From Gammaproteobacteria bacterium RIFCSPHIGHO2_12_FULL_63_22 (GTDB taxonomy: Bacteria; Pseudomonadota; Gammaproteobacteria; Xanthomonadales; Xanthomonadaceae): a DNA stretch of 54,397 nt. The position numbers and the translations under genes were made by a program. Positions 44,335 through 53,009 of this stretch are shown here, in pieces (position 1 is the first letter of the stretch; the number at the start of each line of letters is the position of its first letter). The notes beneath the pieces are model-generated. The model was not told where the DNA came from, made no database searches, and saw only the letters and a list, made by a program, of their open reading frames with translations. Where the stretch lies: the NCBI GenBank assembly GCA_001801685.1, contig MGYJ01000070.1, forward strand, positions 1 to 54,397. The letters are read 5' to 3'.

Positions 44335-44975
44335 CAGCGAACACGAATCCGCAGCGGGGAGCCGCCATACACGCGGAGTTGTTCGTCCGCATGAGCGCGA
44401 GCAACGGCGCGGGTGTACTGGCGCTCGTAAATCTCAGGGCTTGAGGCCGTGGACACGAACGGGAACATTTCGGCCAGCGCAGCGAACAGGAACACTTCGG
44501 GATAGCGGGCGAAGGTGGTCTGCGCGGCCCAAGTGGTTTCGTCTTTCAGGTCAAGCGTGGGCCGTGCGTAGTAGCTGCCCAGCACGTTAGCGGTGGCAGA
44601 CGGCCAGAACTCCAGCTTGTCGCCGTTCTGTGCGGCATACACGGTGTGGCCCGCGTAACTGCCGTCAGCCTGGAGCTTGCGGATTTTGTCCAGCGGGACG
44701 ATTTCAACAGGGGCATCGCCGCTGAAATACAACTCTTTCAGTTCGACAAGGCGCGAAGGCAGGGTGTAAACCGTGGACACGGGCGCGAGGTTAAGCGCCG
44801 TGACCATCGTGGAGGCGCGGAGGTCGTGGTAAACGCGGTTCTCTCCAAGGCCGATAATCAGGTCAGCCGTGGTCGGGCTGAAGCTCGCCTGCGATACGTC
44901 ATCGCCATCAGCAAGCTGCATGAAGTTGACGCGGAAGGCGTCATAGTTGGCGAAGTTCACAGGCGGCCCTGCCAC
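44334..44975 (-). CDS. Head-tail adaptor (tail accessory factor)
   Basis: 213 aa. The strand-helix pattern with RLVELKELYFSGDAPVEIVPLDKIRKLQ and LEFWPSATANVLGSYYARPTLDLKDETTW, where W-P-x-A-x-x-x-x-x-x-x-Y-x-x-x-P is typical, and a C-terminal helix (FARYPEVFLFAALAEMFPFV) matches P22 gp4/T7 gp11-type adaptor proteins found next to gp10-like hubs. It should bridge portal and hub. ATG at 44975 lies within the end of the preceding gene; its stop overlaps the hub start (TGATG). Confidence 0.72.
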   Translation of the reverse strand: MAGPPVNFANYDAFRVNFMQLADGDDVSQASFSPTTADLIIGLGENRVYHDLRASTMVTALNLAPVSTVYTLPSRLVELKELYFSGDAPVEIVPLDKIRKLQADGSYAGHTVYAAQNGDKLEFWPSATANVLGSYYARPTLDLKDETTWAAQTTFARYPEVFLFAALAEMFPFVSTASSPEIYERQYTRAVARAHADEQLRVYGGSPLRIRVR

Positions 44976-45247
44976 ACACGGAACGCAGCAAGCGCGGGGT
45001 CGGCCAGGAAGCGGTCAACGTGCTTGGGTTCGCGCATGAACTCGGCAAAGGTCACGCCGTTGTCGTTCAGGTACTTCTGCACGAAGATGGCAGGCACACT
45101 CGCCGCCAGCTTCATGTCTTTTGAGCCGGTGTCACCGATGGCGCGAAGGTTCGCGCAATGGTCGGCCACGGCCTGCAAGTCGGAGTGATTCGCAGAATGG
45201 ACGCTGACCACATGGTCGCGGTCCAAGGTTTCAAGCTGGAAATCCAT
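44957..45247 (-). CDS. Phage protein of unknown function
   Basis: 96 aa, mixed helical, with FQLETLDRDHVVSVHSANHSDLQAVADHCANLRAIG and FAEFMREPKHVDRFLADPALAAFRVW. The ATG at 45247 has GGAGGGG in front; a GTG one codon earlier is less well spaced. It lies just after the capsid terminator and ahead of the adaptor gene, with a 19-base overlap into the latter. Conserved position, no recognised domain. Confidence 0.65.
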   Translation of the reverse strand: MDFQLETLDRDHVVSVHSANHSDLQAVADHCANLRAIGDTGSKDMKLAASVPAIFVQKYLNDNGVTFAEFMREPKHVDRFLADPALAAFRVWQGRL

Positions 45248-45260
45248 CACCCCTCCAAAG

Positions 45261-45290
45261 AAAAGGGGCGGCCCTTTCGGAACCGCCCCT
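45261..45290 (-). terminator. Terminator after the major capsid gene
   Basis: AGGGGCGG (45264-45271) and CCGCCCCT (45283-45290) with an 11-base loop. On the minus strand TTTTCTTTGG follows. Placed 26 bases past the capsid stop, it can limit transcription of the downstream minor proteins relative to capsid. Confidence 0.8.
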
Positions 45291-45316
45291 GTGTCACTTC
45301 CATGTGACTAAAGCGA

Positions 45317-46279
45317 TTACGCGCCGGAAACGGTGCAATCGCGGATGGCGTACATCGGCTTCTCATCGCCCAGCCACAGCGAGGATTCCGTGCGGACCTG
45401 CCAGTTTTTGGCATCGCCCACGGTCGCCAACTGCTCGGACTCGAAGCCGCGCAGAACTGCGAGTTCGATCTTGTCCGGGTCGATGATGTAGACGGTGTTG
45501 CGGAGACCCGCGACAGCCACCGCCTGCACGCGGTTCGGCACGATCTTGGTCACGCCGAAGTCGCTGCGGTAGAAGTCGTAAGCCGCATTCAGGACAGCCG
45601 CCTGCTTGTTGCCGACTTCGTTGGTGCGCTGCACGCCGCCAGTGAAGCCCGAGATACGGACCTTGTGGGCAGGCGAGCAAAGGACAACCGAGCCGTCGCC
45701 GCCGAACTCGTAGCAGGACTGGATACCGGCCTTCAGTTCGTCTTCACCGAACGCGGTCAGAGCGCCAGCCACAGGCGCGGTGTTCGTGGTCGGGTCGGGC
45801 GAGGTGCCGATCACGCGGTCTTTGGTCAGGAAGCCGTACAGGCCGCGCTGCTTCGGAGCCACGGCATCGGTGCCGGTGACGGTTGCGCCGGAACCCAGGC
45901 AGGCCGCTTCCTGGTTGCGCTTGAGTTCGATCATCTTCTTCATCCGCAGGCGCTTGGCCTCGGAATCTCGACCGTACTTCTTGACGCGCTCAGCGGTGTT
46001 GGACACCGAGACCGTATCTTGGAAAATCTGGGTACGGTTGTTCAGCAGGGTCGGTTCGGTCTGCGCGGCGTAGGTCGCGTCAGCGCCTTCAATCGCGCCA
46101 GCGGTGCCGTCCGGGGTGGCGTAGGTATCGCGCTGCCACTCAAAGTAGTTGTTGTCCACGCTGCGGCGGCCAATCATGGACAGCAGCGGGGCATCGGACG
46201 GGTTGAAGTTGTAAATCTTGTCGGCCACATCCTCAGCGATCTTGACGACGCTGGGGGTAATCAGGGTGTTGGTAGGCAT
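45317..46279 (-). CDS. Major capsid protein
   Basis: 320 aa. N-terminus MPTNTLITPSVVKIAEDVADKIYNFNPSDAPLLSMIGR, then FEWQRDTYATP, EPTLLNNRTQIFQDTVSVSNTAERVKKYG and a C-terminal VYIIDPDKIELAVLRGF - NWQVRTESSLWLGDEKPMYAIRDCTVS. This is the pattern of the SU10/DUF5309 group of HK97-fold capsid proteins. Position just after the scaffold gene supports it. The ATG at 46279 follows AAGGACTCTG. A terminator follows directly, as is common for capsid genes. Confidence 0.85.
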   Translation of the reverse strand: MPTNTLITPSVVKIAEDVADKIYNFNPSDAPLLSMIGRRSVDNNYFEWQRDTYATPDGTAGAIEGADATYAAQTEPTLLNNRTQIFQDTVSVSNTAERVKKYGRDSEAKRLRMKKMIELKRNQEAACLGSGATVTGTDAVAPKQRGLYGFLTKDRVIGTSPDPTTNTAPVAGALTAFGEDELKAGIQSCYEFGGDGSVVLCSPAHKVRISGFTGGVQRTNEVGNKQAAVLNAAYDFYRSDFGVTKIVPNRVQAVAVAGLRNTVYIIDPDKIELAVLRGFESEQLATVGDAKNWQVRTESSLWLGDEKPMYAIRDCTVSGA

Positions 46280-46291
46280 GGAACAGAGTCC

Positions 46292-47215
46292 TTAAATGAG
46301 GTCGGCAAGCGTGTTCAGGGATGGGTTGGCGTTATGCCGCTTCATCGCGTCCTGACGCTTAGCCAGTTGAGGGGGTTGGTTGTTGGTGGAAGGCTTGATG
46401 ACCTTCGCCAACGTGGACACTGGTTTCATTTTGGCTTTCTCAGCCATGAGGCCGTCATAGGCTTTCGCCTTGTGGGCCATCGTCCAGAAACCGCTTTTCC
46501 AGAACGCCATATCCGCGTCTTTCGGATTGAGGCCTTGCTCGCCCACGTAGGCGGCGAGTTCTTCCTCTTTGGCGGTGTTCCAGTCCGGCAGGGTGTCTTT
46601 CAGTGCGGCTTGCGTCTCCAGAATCTGCTGCTGGATAGCGGATTGCCTCGAAAGGTTCCGTTCCTGCTCGACTCGGTGAAGTGCTTGCTGCGCCTTCTCT
46701 AACTGGCCCTTGCGTGACTCGTACAACTCTTTCTGTGCGATGTAATAGCCCGCGTCCTGACTCGCCCATTCCACGGGCGGCGGGTCGCCAAGCTGTTCCT
46801 GCATGAAGCTGACAATGGCGGTCAGTCGGCCCTGCGACTCAGTGAGCGCGGACTCGTTCTGCTGCCGCAGCGTTTCGACTTGGGCCTTGATCGGCTCCAA
46901 TGCCTTGCGCTGCTCGGCTACTGCCATTGCTTTATTCGTGTAGTCAAAGCCCTTCTGGGCCAGCTCGATCACTTCCGATTGCTTGAGGGTTACGTCCTTG
47001 CCGTCATGTTTGATCGTGACGGTGGCTTCTTCCTCGCCTTCCTCGGGCTGCTCGTCCGGCTCGTCGCCTTCAACTTCTGGTAGTTCGGATTCCTCGGGGG
47101 CATCGCCACCCTCCGACTCGTCCGGCGTCTCGCTGGGTTCCATCTGGTTAGCCAGGGAGTCCAGCGATTCAACGCCTTCGCCCGGCTGGCTTTCGCCTTG
47201 GCCTTGCATTGTCAT
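46292..47215 (-). CDS. Scaffold protein
   Basis: 307 aa. Very acidic N-terminus (MEPSETPDESEGGDAPEES), the stretch VTIKHDGKDVTLKQSEVIELAQKGFDYTNKAM seen in many phage scaffold proteins, long coiled coils (KAQVETLRQQNESALTES; SRKGQLEKAQQALHRVEQER) and a basic C-terminus (KPSTNNQPPQLAKRQDAMKRH) suited to capsid binding. Located directly upstream of the capsid gene in the transcript. The ATG at 47215 with AGGAAG in front is preferred over a GTG at 47239. Confidence 0.8.
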   Translation of the reverse strand: MTMQGQGESQPGEGVESLDSLANQMEPSETPDESEGGDAPEESELPEVEGDEPDEQPEEGEEEATVTIKHDGKDVTLKQSEVIELAQKGFDYTNKAMAVAEQRKALEPIKAQVETLRQQNESALTESQGRLTAIVSFMQEQLGDPPPVEWASQDAGYYIAQKELYESRKGQLEKAQQALHRVEQERNLSRQSAIQQQILETQAALKDTLPDWNTAKEEELAAYVGEQGLNPKDADMAFWKSGFWTMAHKAKAYDGLMAEKAKMKPVSTLAKVIKPSTNNQPPQLAKRQDAMKRHNANPSLNTLADLI

Positions 47216-47276
47216 GGTCACTTCCTTGTGAAACGACACATCGCTTCCTAGCGATGCGATTGCCCCGAAGGGCTAA

Positions 47277-47570
47277 TTACTGCGCCTTGCGCTTCCAAGC
47301 AGCGTCGGCCATACGCTCGGCCTGCGACTTCTGCTGGCGAATCTTGTCCTCGGCAAGCTGGCCCGTCCGCATGACGGACTCCAGCAGGTTTTTCACCTTG
47401 TCCAGCATCAGCAGCTTCTGGTGGATTTCCTCGCGCTCGCTTGGGTCGCGTGAATCACGCCATGCGCGAGTCAGGCCACCTTCAATCAGCGCGTAGCTGT
47501 CCGCATAGACAGCGTTATCCAGAACGGACTGCGCCATTTGGCCGCGCTGGGCCTCGTCGAAGTCGCTCAT
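47277..47570 (-). CDS. Small helical phage protein
   Basis: 97 aa, nearly all helical and highly charged (RDPSEREEIHQKLLMLDKVKNLLESVM; EDKIRQQKSQAERMADAAWKRKAQ), probably a coiled coil. Starts at an ATG overlapping the preceding stop (TGATG). Its place between decoration and scaffold genes suggests a head-assembly role. No family recognised. Confidence 0.65.
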   Translation of the reverse strand: MSDFDEAQRGQMAQSVLDNAVYADSYALIEGGLTRAWRDSRDPSEREEIHQKLLMLDKVKNLLESVMRTGQLAEDKIRQQKSQAERMADAAWKRKAQ

Positions 47571-48190
47571 CAGGTCTCCGAGAACACGCCCAGAACCACA
47601 TCAGACGCGCCCAGCGCCACCGGACGGACGACGCGGAACGTACCGGGGCCGACCAGCTTCATCACTGGTTCCTGCCCGCTTAGGCTGCCGATGAACAGGT
47701 CATTGCCCGGCGTGTCCTGATAGACCTTGCGATGCTGACTGCCGGGGATGCCAGCAGCGTCAGCGGTGAAAATGCCGACGTTGACATGCGCGGCAGCGGC
47801 CACCGCAACGTCACTGGAAACGCCAGCGCCGCCACCCGTGGTATTGGCTACCGGCAACGCGCCAGCCGGGGTAACTGCGCCAGTGTCGATGTAGGTCAGC
47901 ACCGCACCCACAGTCGCAATCAGCAGCTCAGCGCCCGTGCTGCGGCCATAGACCTTGTAGCCCGTGGCGTTGGAGACAGCCGCCCAATTCACCGTGACGG
48001 TGTTGGTATTCGTGCCTGCGCCGACCACTTGGCTGGTCTCGGTCGATGCCAGGGTTTCGCCCACGGCATTGATCGCGCTGACGCGGTAATAGTAGGTAGC
48101 CGGAACCAGTGTGCCGCCCGTGGAGTCCGTGGAAAACGCCGCATTGACCGGCGTGGATAGCGTGGTGGCGAGGATCGTGGACTGAGCCAT
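47570..48190 (-). CDS. Capsid decoration/head protein with Fn3-like domain
   Basis: 206 aa. A fibronectin-III-like unit (about 18-105: GTLVPATYYYRVSAINAVGETLASTETSQV, NTVTVNWAAVSNATGYKVYGRS) followed by a Gly/Ala/Val-rich beta region (TGGGAGVSSDVAVAAAAHVNVGIFTADAAG; GTFRVVRPVALGASDVVLGVF). The C-terminal part resembles proteins of the DUF2190/decoration type found between portal and capsid. ATG overlaps the portal stop (TAATG). Surface decoration is inferred from domain and place. Confidence 0.65.
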   Translation of the reverse strand: MAQSTILATTLSTPVNAAFSTDSTGGTLVPATYYYRVSAINAVGETLASTETSQVVGAGTNTNTVTVNWAAVSNATGYKVYGRSTGAELLIATVGAVLTYIDTGAVTPAGALPVANTTGGGAGVSSDVAVAAAAHVNVGIFTADAAGIPGSQHRKVYQDTPGNDLFIGSLSGQEPVMKLVGPGTFRVVRPVALGASDVVLGVFSET

Positions 48191-50316
48191 TATTGTTCCT
48201 GTGTCGGTTGGGATGCAGCCTTCTCGGCCATCTGTGCGTTGTGTGATGCCACGGCGGCGTCTAGTTCAAACTGGCGCTGCGCCTCAGCTTCCTTGACTCC
48301 GACAGCCATGCGCTTCGTCACGGCGTCAAATTCCTGCACGCGCAACTTGGCCCACTCGATGCTGTTGTCCTGTGGGGCGTCGGGCTGCTCGGGCTTCATG
48401 GCGATCTGCGCTTTAAGCTGCAAATCGGCGGCCTTCAACTGCTGGTCGCCCTGCTTATCGGCCACTTGCTGCTGCAACTGCTGGTTCTGCTGGGTCAGTT
48501 CCTGAAGCTGCTGGCCCATCTTCGCCATCTGTTCCTTGGCCTGCCCTTCCATCATCTTGAATTGCTCCAAGGTGGCGGGCATACCGGTCGGCTCAGGGTC
48601 CACGAACCGCTGCGGATTCTTGTATTCCTGCGCCTCCACATACAGGCGAATGGACTCGGCAATGTGCTTGGGCTGGACTACGCCAGCTTGTGCGCCCATC
48701 TGCTGAACCTGCATCAGCGCCATGATTCGCGCCGCCTGCTGCTCCTTGGTTCCCGTGCCCAGCCCGACATTGATCTTCGTGCGGAACTGGTTGCGGAACT
48801 CGCTCGGGTTGATCGGCACGAACTCGCCGTTAATGGCGATGATTTCCGGCATGTTCTGGTGCTGGACGCTGAGTTTCAGCATCTTCGCCATGAGCTTGCG
48901 CATACCGACCGCGAAGTGACGAGCCATCAGGCCCGTCCGCATGTCGGCCTTGGCGGTCAGCAACTCCACGCCGCCCTTGGTCTTGTTGATCGCGTTGGCA
49001 TCCGTGCCCGCGCTGTAACGGTTGTAACCCGTCCGCGTCTCGGCCCAGGAGGCAATGTATTCGTTGAACTGGTAGGCCGGCGCGCCAAGGCTCGGCTGCA
49101 TGATCGGCTGGATGGCATCACCCGCAGGGCCACGGCCACGAATCACGCCACCGGCACGAGAGTCCAGCACGTCGCTGATATTCACTTCCGCAGCGGTATT
49201 GACGTACATGCGCTGATTGACGCTCAGCAGCATATTGTCCTGAATGGCGCGGACGGTGTTGGTGCGAATCTTCTGCGGCTGGTAGGCGAAGTCTGCCGGG
49301 CAATCACCGAAGAACGAATGCGGCCTCGGGTTCGGGCAAATCCAGACGTAGGGATGCCCGTCCACCTGCTCAATCGGCTTGCTGCCGTCCGTCATCTTGG
49401 CCAGCGCATCTTCCATGAGGCAGACTTTCAGCCACTCGGCAACGCCATCGCCGTCAGCATCCAGCTTCATGTAGATTTCCGACCCTTCGATCAGGTCATG
49501 GCTTTCATGCGCCACGCCGGAAGTCAGGTCGCTGCCACGGTCTAGCAGGGCTTGGCTCTCCATATCGGACGGGCCAGTCGTTCCCGCGCCAATGTCCGAT
49601 GTGTCGTAACCGTCCTGTTCCCACTCAAAGCGGCGGCGGTAGAACTTCTGGCCGATCACCGCAGGCTCAGCATCCCACTGTGCGTTCACGTCAACGCGCA
49701 TCTCGCCAGGGGCCACTACCGCGACCTTGACGGACTTGGAGCGCGATTCCTTGCGCACAGTGAAGCTGATGCCCGTCTCGTCCTGTTCCGGCTCGCCGTC
49801 CAACTGCCAGCCATCTTGGACCAGCATGATTAGCTGCTCTTGGGTGCTGCCCTCGTACTTCTGCTTGGAGTCGTCGGCGTCTTCCTCCACCCACACCTTG
49901 ACGAACCCGACCTTCTGGACGAGCGCATCCCAGAACCAGTCATGCACGATGGACACGCCATCGTTGCGGACATAGAACAGGTGGTTGATGTAAGCGGTCG
50001 CCAGCTTGGCTTCCTGCTCGCTGCCCTCCTGGCCGCGTCCCTCGAACTCCACCGCGTCATCGCTAGACACGAACATCTGCATGACTTGGGGCAGGAGGCC
50101 GTTGACCGTATCGGCCACGTCTGTTGCCACGAAGTCGGAACGGTCCAGCACTTCGGGCGGGGCAAACTCGCCCACCGGCTCAGCGTTGTAGGCCTCGATA
50201 TTGCGCAGGCGAATCGCGCCGATTTCACTGTCAGGTGCGCCCAGCGACGAGCGCATGGCCTCAAGGGCCGCTGACTCAATATCCTCGTCAGTCAGCTTGC
50301 GCTTAGCGTCGGCCAT
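48190..50316 (-). CDS. Portal protein (P22-like)
   Basis: 708 aa. N-terminus with EVLDRSDFVATDVADTVNGLLPQVMQMF, typical of the P22-type podovirus portals, then a wing/stem region (YINHLFYVRNDGVSIVHDWFWDALVQKVGFVKVWVEED), HPYVWICPNPRPHSFFGDCPADF and GVELLTAKADMRTGLMARHFA. The C-terminus has a long Gln-rich coil (AKEQMAKMGQQLQELTQQNQQLQQQVADKQGD) that may form the barrel inside the capsid. It forms the dodecameric DNA gate. The ATG at 50316 overlaps the terminase stop by 14 bases. Confidence 0.88.
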   Translation of the reverse strand: MADAKRKLTDEDIESAALEAMRSSLGAPDSEIGAIRLRNIEAYNAEPVGEFAPPEVLDRSDFVATDVADTVNGLLPQVMQMFVSSDDAVEFEGRGQEGSEQEAKLATAYINHLFYVRNDGVSIVHDWFWDALVQKVGFVKVWVEEDADDSKQKYEGSTQEQLIMLVQDGWQLDGEPEQDETGISFTVRKESRSKSVKVAVVAPGEMRVDVNAQWDAEPAVIGQKFYRRRFEWEQDGYDTSDIGAGTTGPSDMESQALLDRGSDLTSGVAHESHDLIEGSEIYMKLDADGDGVAEWLKVCLMEDALAKMTDGSKPIEQVDGHPYVWICPNPRPHSFFGDCPADFAYQPQKIRTNTVRAIQDNMLLSVNQRMYVNTAAEVNISDVLDSRAGGVIRGRGPAGDAIQPIMQPSLGAPAYQFNEYIASWAETRTGYNRYSAGTDANAINKTKGGVELLTAKADMRTGLMARHFAVGMRKLMAKMLKLSVQHQNMPEIIAINGEFVPINPSEFRNQFRTKINVGLGTGTKEQQAARIMALMQVQQMGAQAGVVQPKHIAESIRLYVEAQEYKNPQRFVDPEPTGMPATLEQFKMMEGQAKEQMAKMGQQLQELTQQNQQLQQQVADKQGDQQLKAADLQLKAQIAMKPEQPDAPQDNSIEWAKLRVQEFDAVTKRMAVGVKEAEAQRQFELDAAVASHNAQMAEKAASQPTQEQ

Positions 50317-51625
50317 TAGCGGTCAATCTCGGGTAATTAAGGGGGGCGTTGCTTGCCGTGGTCGGCTGGTCGGCGTGGTCAATAGCCATCAGCCCATAGG
50401 CATCCGCGCCATGACTCGCCCAATCGTGCTCAGGGCCAAGGCCAATGCCTCGCGCCTCGTCTTTCTTTTCGTGATACCAGCCGAGCGCATCGCGCCCTGC
50501 TTCCGTGGTGTCAGCGTTGAAGCGGATGGACGGGAACAGGCGGCGAACCGCCTCCACGCGCTTGCTAGCGGCCCCAGCGCCCATGTTCGGGATCACCTTG
50601 ACCTTGTATCCCATCGCCCTAAAGGCGCTCTCGTAGCTGACCGCGTGAACCTTGTCGTTCGTGCTGCCATCGTGCGGCAGGACAATTGTGGCTCGGTCGG
50701 GAGTGTAGCCCCTAGACCGCAACCAGTGGGCATGAGCCTCGATGGGCTGGCCCACCGCTTCGTAATAGTCCAGCGTTCGGACTTCCACGCCCACGAACTG
50801 ATTGGCCCACATCGTGAAGGCATCGGACTTCGCGCCCGTGCCGCCAATGTCGCAATGAATCCGAAGCGTTAGCAGCGGGTCGGCAGCAACAAAACCGATG
50901 CGGCCCTCGGCCTTGGCCGTCGCTAGCTGCTTGGCGAAGTACGCGCCCTCTGCCAGCGTGATGTATTCGCCTTCCCAAATATGGCCGTACTGGTCAGGCT
51001 GCATACGCAGGCAGTCCAGTCGCTCCTGGTCAAGCTGGGCATTGCGGAACGGGTTGTCGCGCCAGTTGGCCTCAACCACTACCGCGCCCGTGGGCTTCTC
51101 TGGCCCTCTAAGCATCTTGTCCACCGGGTCGGTCTTGCGGCGGGCGTTCCAGCTAAACCACAGCTCGGCAAAGTCCAATCGCATGATGGTCGGCTTGAGT
51201 AGGCCCAGGGAGTGCGCGGTTGCCGTCTGCGCCTCTTCCCACCATGCCCGCTTGAAGCCTTCCAGCGACTTCACAGACTCAGCCGTGTAGTCGTTCATGC
51301 CCTTGAATATCATCAGCCCGTCGCCGGGCGTCTGAATCACGTCACGGAACACCTTGAACCCGTCACGTTCGCCTAGGCGGAAATCGGACAGTTTGGCCTC
51401 GATCAGCGCCTTGGACGATTGCGCCAAGTCCTTCTGCACCTCTCGGATACAGACCGACCGAAGACCAGCACCGAAATCACCCGGCTCAGCTAGCGAATCC
51501 TCGATCAGCTTGCCACCGAAGAAATGTGACTTGCCGGAACCTCGCCCACCCCATGCGCCCTTGTACGGGGCCGGGGCTAACAGTGGCTCAAAGACCTCTG
51601 CGGTCTTAATCCTTAGTACGGACAA
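50303..51625 (-). CDS. terL: Terminase large subunit
   Basis: 440 aa ATPase-nuclease that packages DNA. Walker A GGRGSGKSHFFGG (26-38), Walker B/catalytic RAWWEEAQTA (about 126), a coupling-type SWNARRKTDPV, and the RNase-H-like nuclease with first Asp in IHCDIGGTGAKSDAF, IVLPHDGSTND and a late DWASHGADAYG. The only start upstream of the conserved part is TTG (51625), which overlaps the small-subunit stop by about 20 bases; a weak GAG lies in front. Overlap with portal downstream. Confidence 0.9.
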   Translation of the reverse strand: MSVLRIKTAEVFEPLLAPAPYKGAWGGRGSGKSHFFGGKLIEDSLAEPGDFGAGLRSVCIREVQKDLAQSSKALIEAKLSDFRLGERDGFKVFRDVIQTPGDGLMIFKGMNDYTAESVKSLEGFKRAWWEEAQTATAHSLGLLKPTIMRLDFAELWFSWNARRKTDPVDKMLRGPEKPTGAVVVEANWRDNPFRNAQLDQERLDCLRMQPDQYGHIWEGEYITLAEGAYFAKQLATAKAEGRIGFVAADPLLTLRIHCDIGGTGAKSDAFTMWANQFVGVEVRTLDYYEAVGQPIEAHAHWLRSRGYTPDRATIVLPHDGSTNDKVHAVSYESAFRAMGYKVKVIPNMGAGAASKRVEAVRRLFPSIRFNADTTEAGRDALGWYHEKKDEARGIGLGPEHDWASHGADAYGLMAIDHADQPTTASNAPLNYPRLTANGRR

Positions 51626-51905
51626 TCTCGCGCTCGATGCGCTGGAATGTCAGCGGGTTATCAGCATCGCCAGCCACGGTGAACGGCAGCAGTTTCGGGT
51701 AGATGCTCGACCAGAATGCCCGTTCGTTCTCGGGCGCTTCCTTGCACCAAGTAAGCAAACGGTCAGCGCCGCCCAAGTCCTCTGCCGCCTTGGCAATCAC
51801 ATCCTTAGCGGCTTTCGTGGTCTTGTTGACCGACCCTTTAGGGCGACCGGGGCCGGGCGTGCCATCCCCTACTCTCGGTTTGTCGTCCGTTTGTTTATCG
51901 GTCAT
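51606..51905 (-). CDS. Probable terminase small subunit
   Basis: 99 aa. GPGRPKGSVNKTTKAAKDVIAKAAEDLGGADRLLTWC: the G-R-P-K-G-S-x-N-K motif followed by an HTH-like helix pair is typical of small DNA-binding proteins just ahead of TerL. The gene overlaps TerL, giving the standard small-large order. The ATG at 51905 has no strong ribosome site (AGAGAGCAATC). Assignment rests on motif plus position. Confidence 0.7.
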   Translation of the reverse strand: MTDKQTDDKPRVGDGTPGPGRPKGSVNKTTKAAKDVIAKAAEDLGGADRLLTWCKEAPENERAFWSSIYPKLLPFTVAGDADNPLTFQRIEREIVRTKD

Positions 51906-51939
51906 GATTGCTCTCTAGGGCTGGCCGAAGCCTTGGCCG

Positions 51940-52407
51940 TTACTTGTGCTTGTCTAAATAGGCGGCGAGCGATCGAAGGCGCTCTGCGTTGTCCCGCCCA
52001 TGCCCCAAGGCAAGGTTGCAGGACGAGCAAAGGAGGTCGCGGACCTTCCCGGTTTCGTGGTTGTGGTCTAGGTACGCTTCAGGCAGAGAGGCAAAGGGCT
52101 GACCGCACCCCTCAATCGCACAACGCCCTAGCTGGGCGTCAAACATCGCCTGCTTGTCGGCAAGGGTTATCCCATACCGCTTCAACAGGCCCCGGTTTGC
52201 CGTGTAGTCCTTCCTGGCCTCGGTGGCGTTTCGCCGCCTGTCATTTTCCCTGAGCGTGGCCCGGTATTCTTCCGGCCTTTCGGCCAGAGCTTTCCTCCTG
52301 GACCTCATCGCGTCATCGGCAAGGCGACGTGAGTACAGCGGGTCGGCGGCGATGCGCCTAAGCCGGTACTCCCGCTTGTAGGCGCGCTCCGCGTCAGTCA
52401 GTGGCAT
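51940..52407 (-). CDS. Endonuclease VII-type HNH nuclease
   Basis: 155 aa. A charged helical N-terminus (MPLTDAERAYKREYRLRRIA). The C-terminal domain holds YGITLADKQAMFDAQLGRCAIEG, LDHNHETGKVRDLLCSSCNLALG: two CxxC zinc-type pairs and the D-H-N-H-E-T-G-K-V-R core of recombination endonuclease VII. It could resolve branched DNA before packaging, since HNH nucleases next to terminases often assist packaging, or be a homing nuclease. The ATG at 52407 shares a base with the preceding stop (TAATG). Confidence 0.85.
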   Translation of the reverse strand: MPLTDAERAYKREYRLRRIAADPLYSRRLADDAMRSRRKALAERPEEYRATLRENDRRRNATEARKDYTANRGLLKRYGITLADKQAMFDAQLGRCAIEGCGQPFASLPEAYLDHNHETGKVRDLLCSSCNLALGHGRDNAERLRSLAAYLDKHK

Positions 52408-52715
52408 TAGGCAGAAGTCACAAGGCCCCAAATCGGCTCAGCTTTCGTCCCTTTGTTGACATGCCACTTGCCCGTATCCAAACGGATACACGCCGAGCCG
52501 ATGCCAGCCTCACCTTCGCCAGTCGCAACCGGGTCGCCGTCCGTGTAGTCCACCGGAGCGCCAGCCGTGGCATAAATCCAAACGTCGCCGTGAAGGTGCA
52601 TCTTGGCGTCCTGGAACTTGGCAACGCCAGCGGACGTTACCAGCGAGGCCTTGCCGTTGATCTTGCCGACCGAAGATGCCGTGCTGACTTCCAACACCTG
52701 TGATTCATTCGCCAT
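52407..52715 (-). CDS. Small beta-rich phage protein
   Basis: 102 aa, strand-rich (MANESQVLEVSTASSVGKINGKASLVTSAGVAKFQDAKMHLHGDVWIYA; IRLDTGKWHVNKGTKAEPIWGLV). No signal or membrane part. It overlaps the 54-aa gene before it and the nuclease after it. Its place before the terminase does not reveal a function; family not recognised. Confidence 0.6.
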   Translation of the reverse strand: MANESQVLEVSTASSVGKINGKASLVTSAGVAKFQDAKMHLHGDVWIYATAGAPVDYTDGDPVATGEGEAGIGSACIRLDTGKWHVNKGTKAEPIWGLVTSA

Positions 52716-52869
52716 CGTCTTGTTCCTTGGGTTCGGGCGTCTTGCCCTGGTTGAAGTTGTCCTGTTCCGCCTTGTGGGCTTCGGACGCCTGAAAGATTGC
52801 CGCCCATCGCTGGGCTAGTTCGTCATCGCTGATTGCTTGTGGCCTGCGGCCTGAACCTTTGCCCGACAT
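52705..52869 (-). CDS. Very small phage protein (54 aa)
   Basis: MSGKGSGRRPQAISDDELAQ, then RWAAIFQASEAHKAEQDNFN and QGKTPEPKEQDDGE. Basic start, helical middle, acidic tail. ATG at 52869 has GAGGTAAGC in front, and the stop overlaps the next gene's start by 11 bases. Coupled overlaps on both sides support a true gene; function unknown. Confidence 0.6.
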   Translation of the reverse strand: MSGKGSGRRPQAISDDELAQRWAAIFQASEAHKAEQDNFNQGKTPEPKEQDDGE

Positions 52870-52871
52870 GC

Positions 52872-53009
52872 TTACCTCGGCGGCTTCTTGGCTGGCTTGG
52901 CAGCAGGCTTAGGCGCTGGCTTGCCCTTCTCGGCCTCTTTCAGCTTGTCGTCCAGCTTCTTTGCCTTGGTCTTGGCATCGTCGCCCATGAAAAACCGCTT
53001 GATCGCCAT
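52872..53009 (-). CDS. Very small Lys/Ala/Pro-rich phage protein (45 aa)
   Basis: MAIKRFFMGDDAKTKAKKLD, DKLKEAEKGK, PAPKPAAKPAKKPPR. A charged coil followed by a histone-like KPA tail, which would bind nucleic acid or membranes. The ATG overlaps the stop of the protease-like gene (TAATG) and is preceded by GGCAGGACTCTA; the stop lies 2 bases ahead of the next start. Confidence 0.6.
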   Translation of the reverse strand: MAIKRFFMGDDAKTKAKKLDDKLKEAEKGKPAPKPAAKPAKKPPR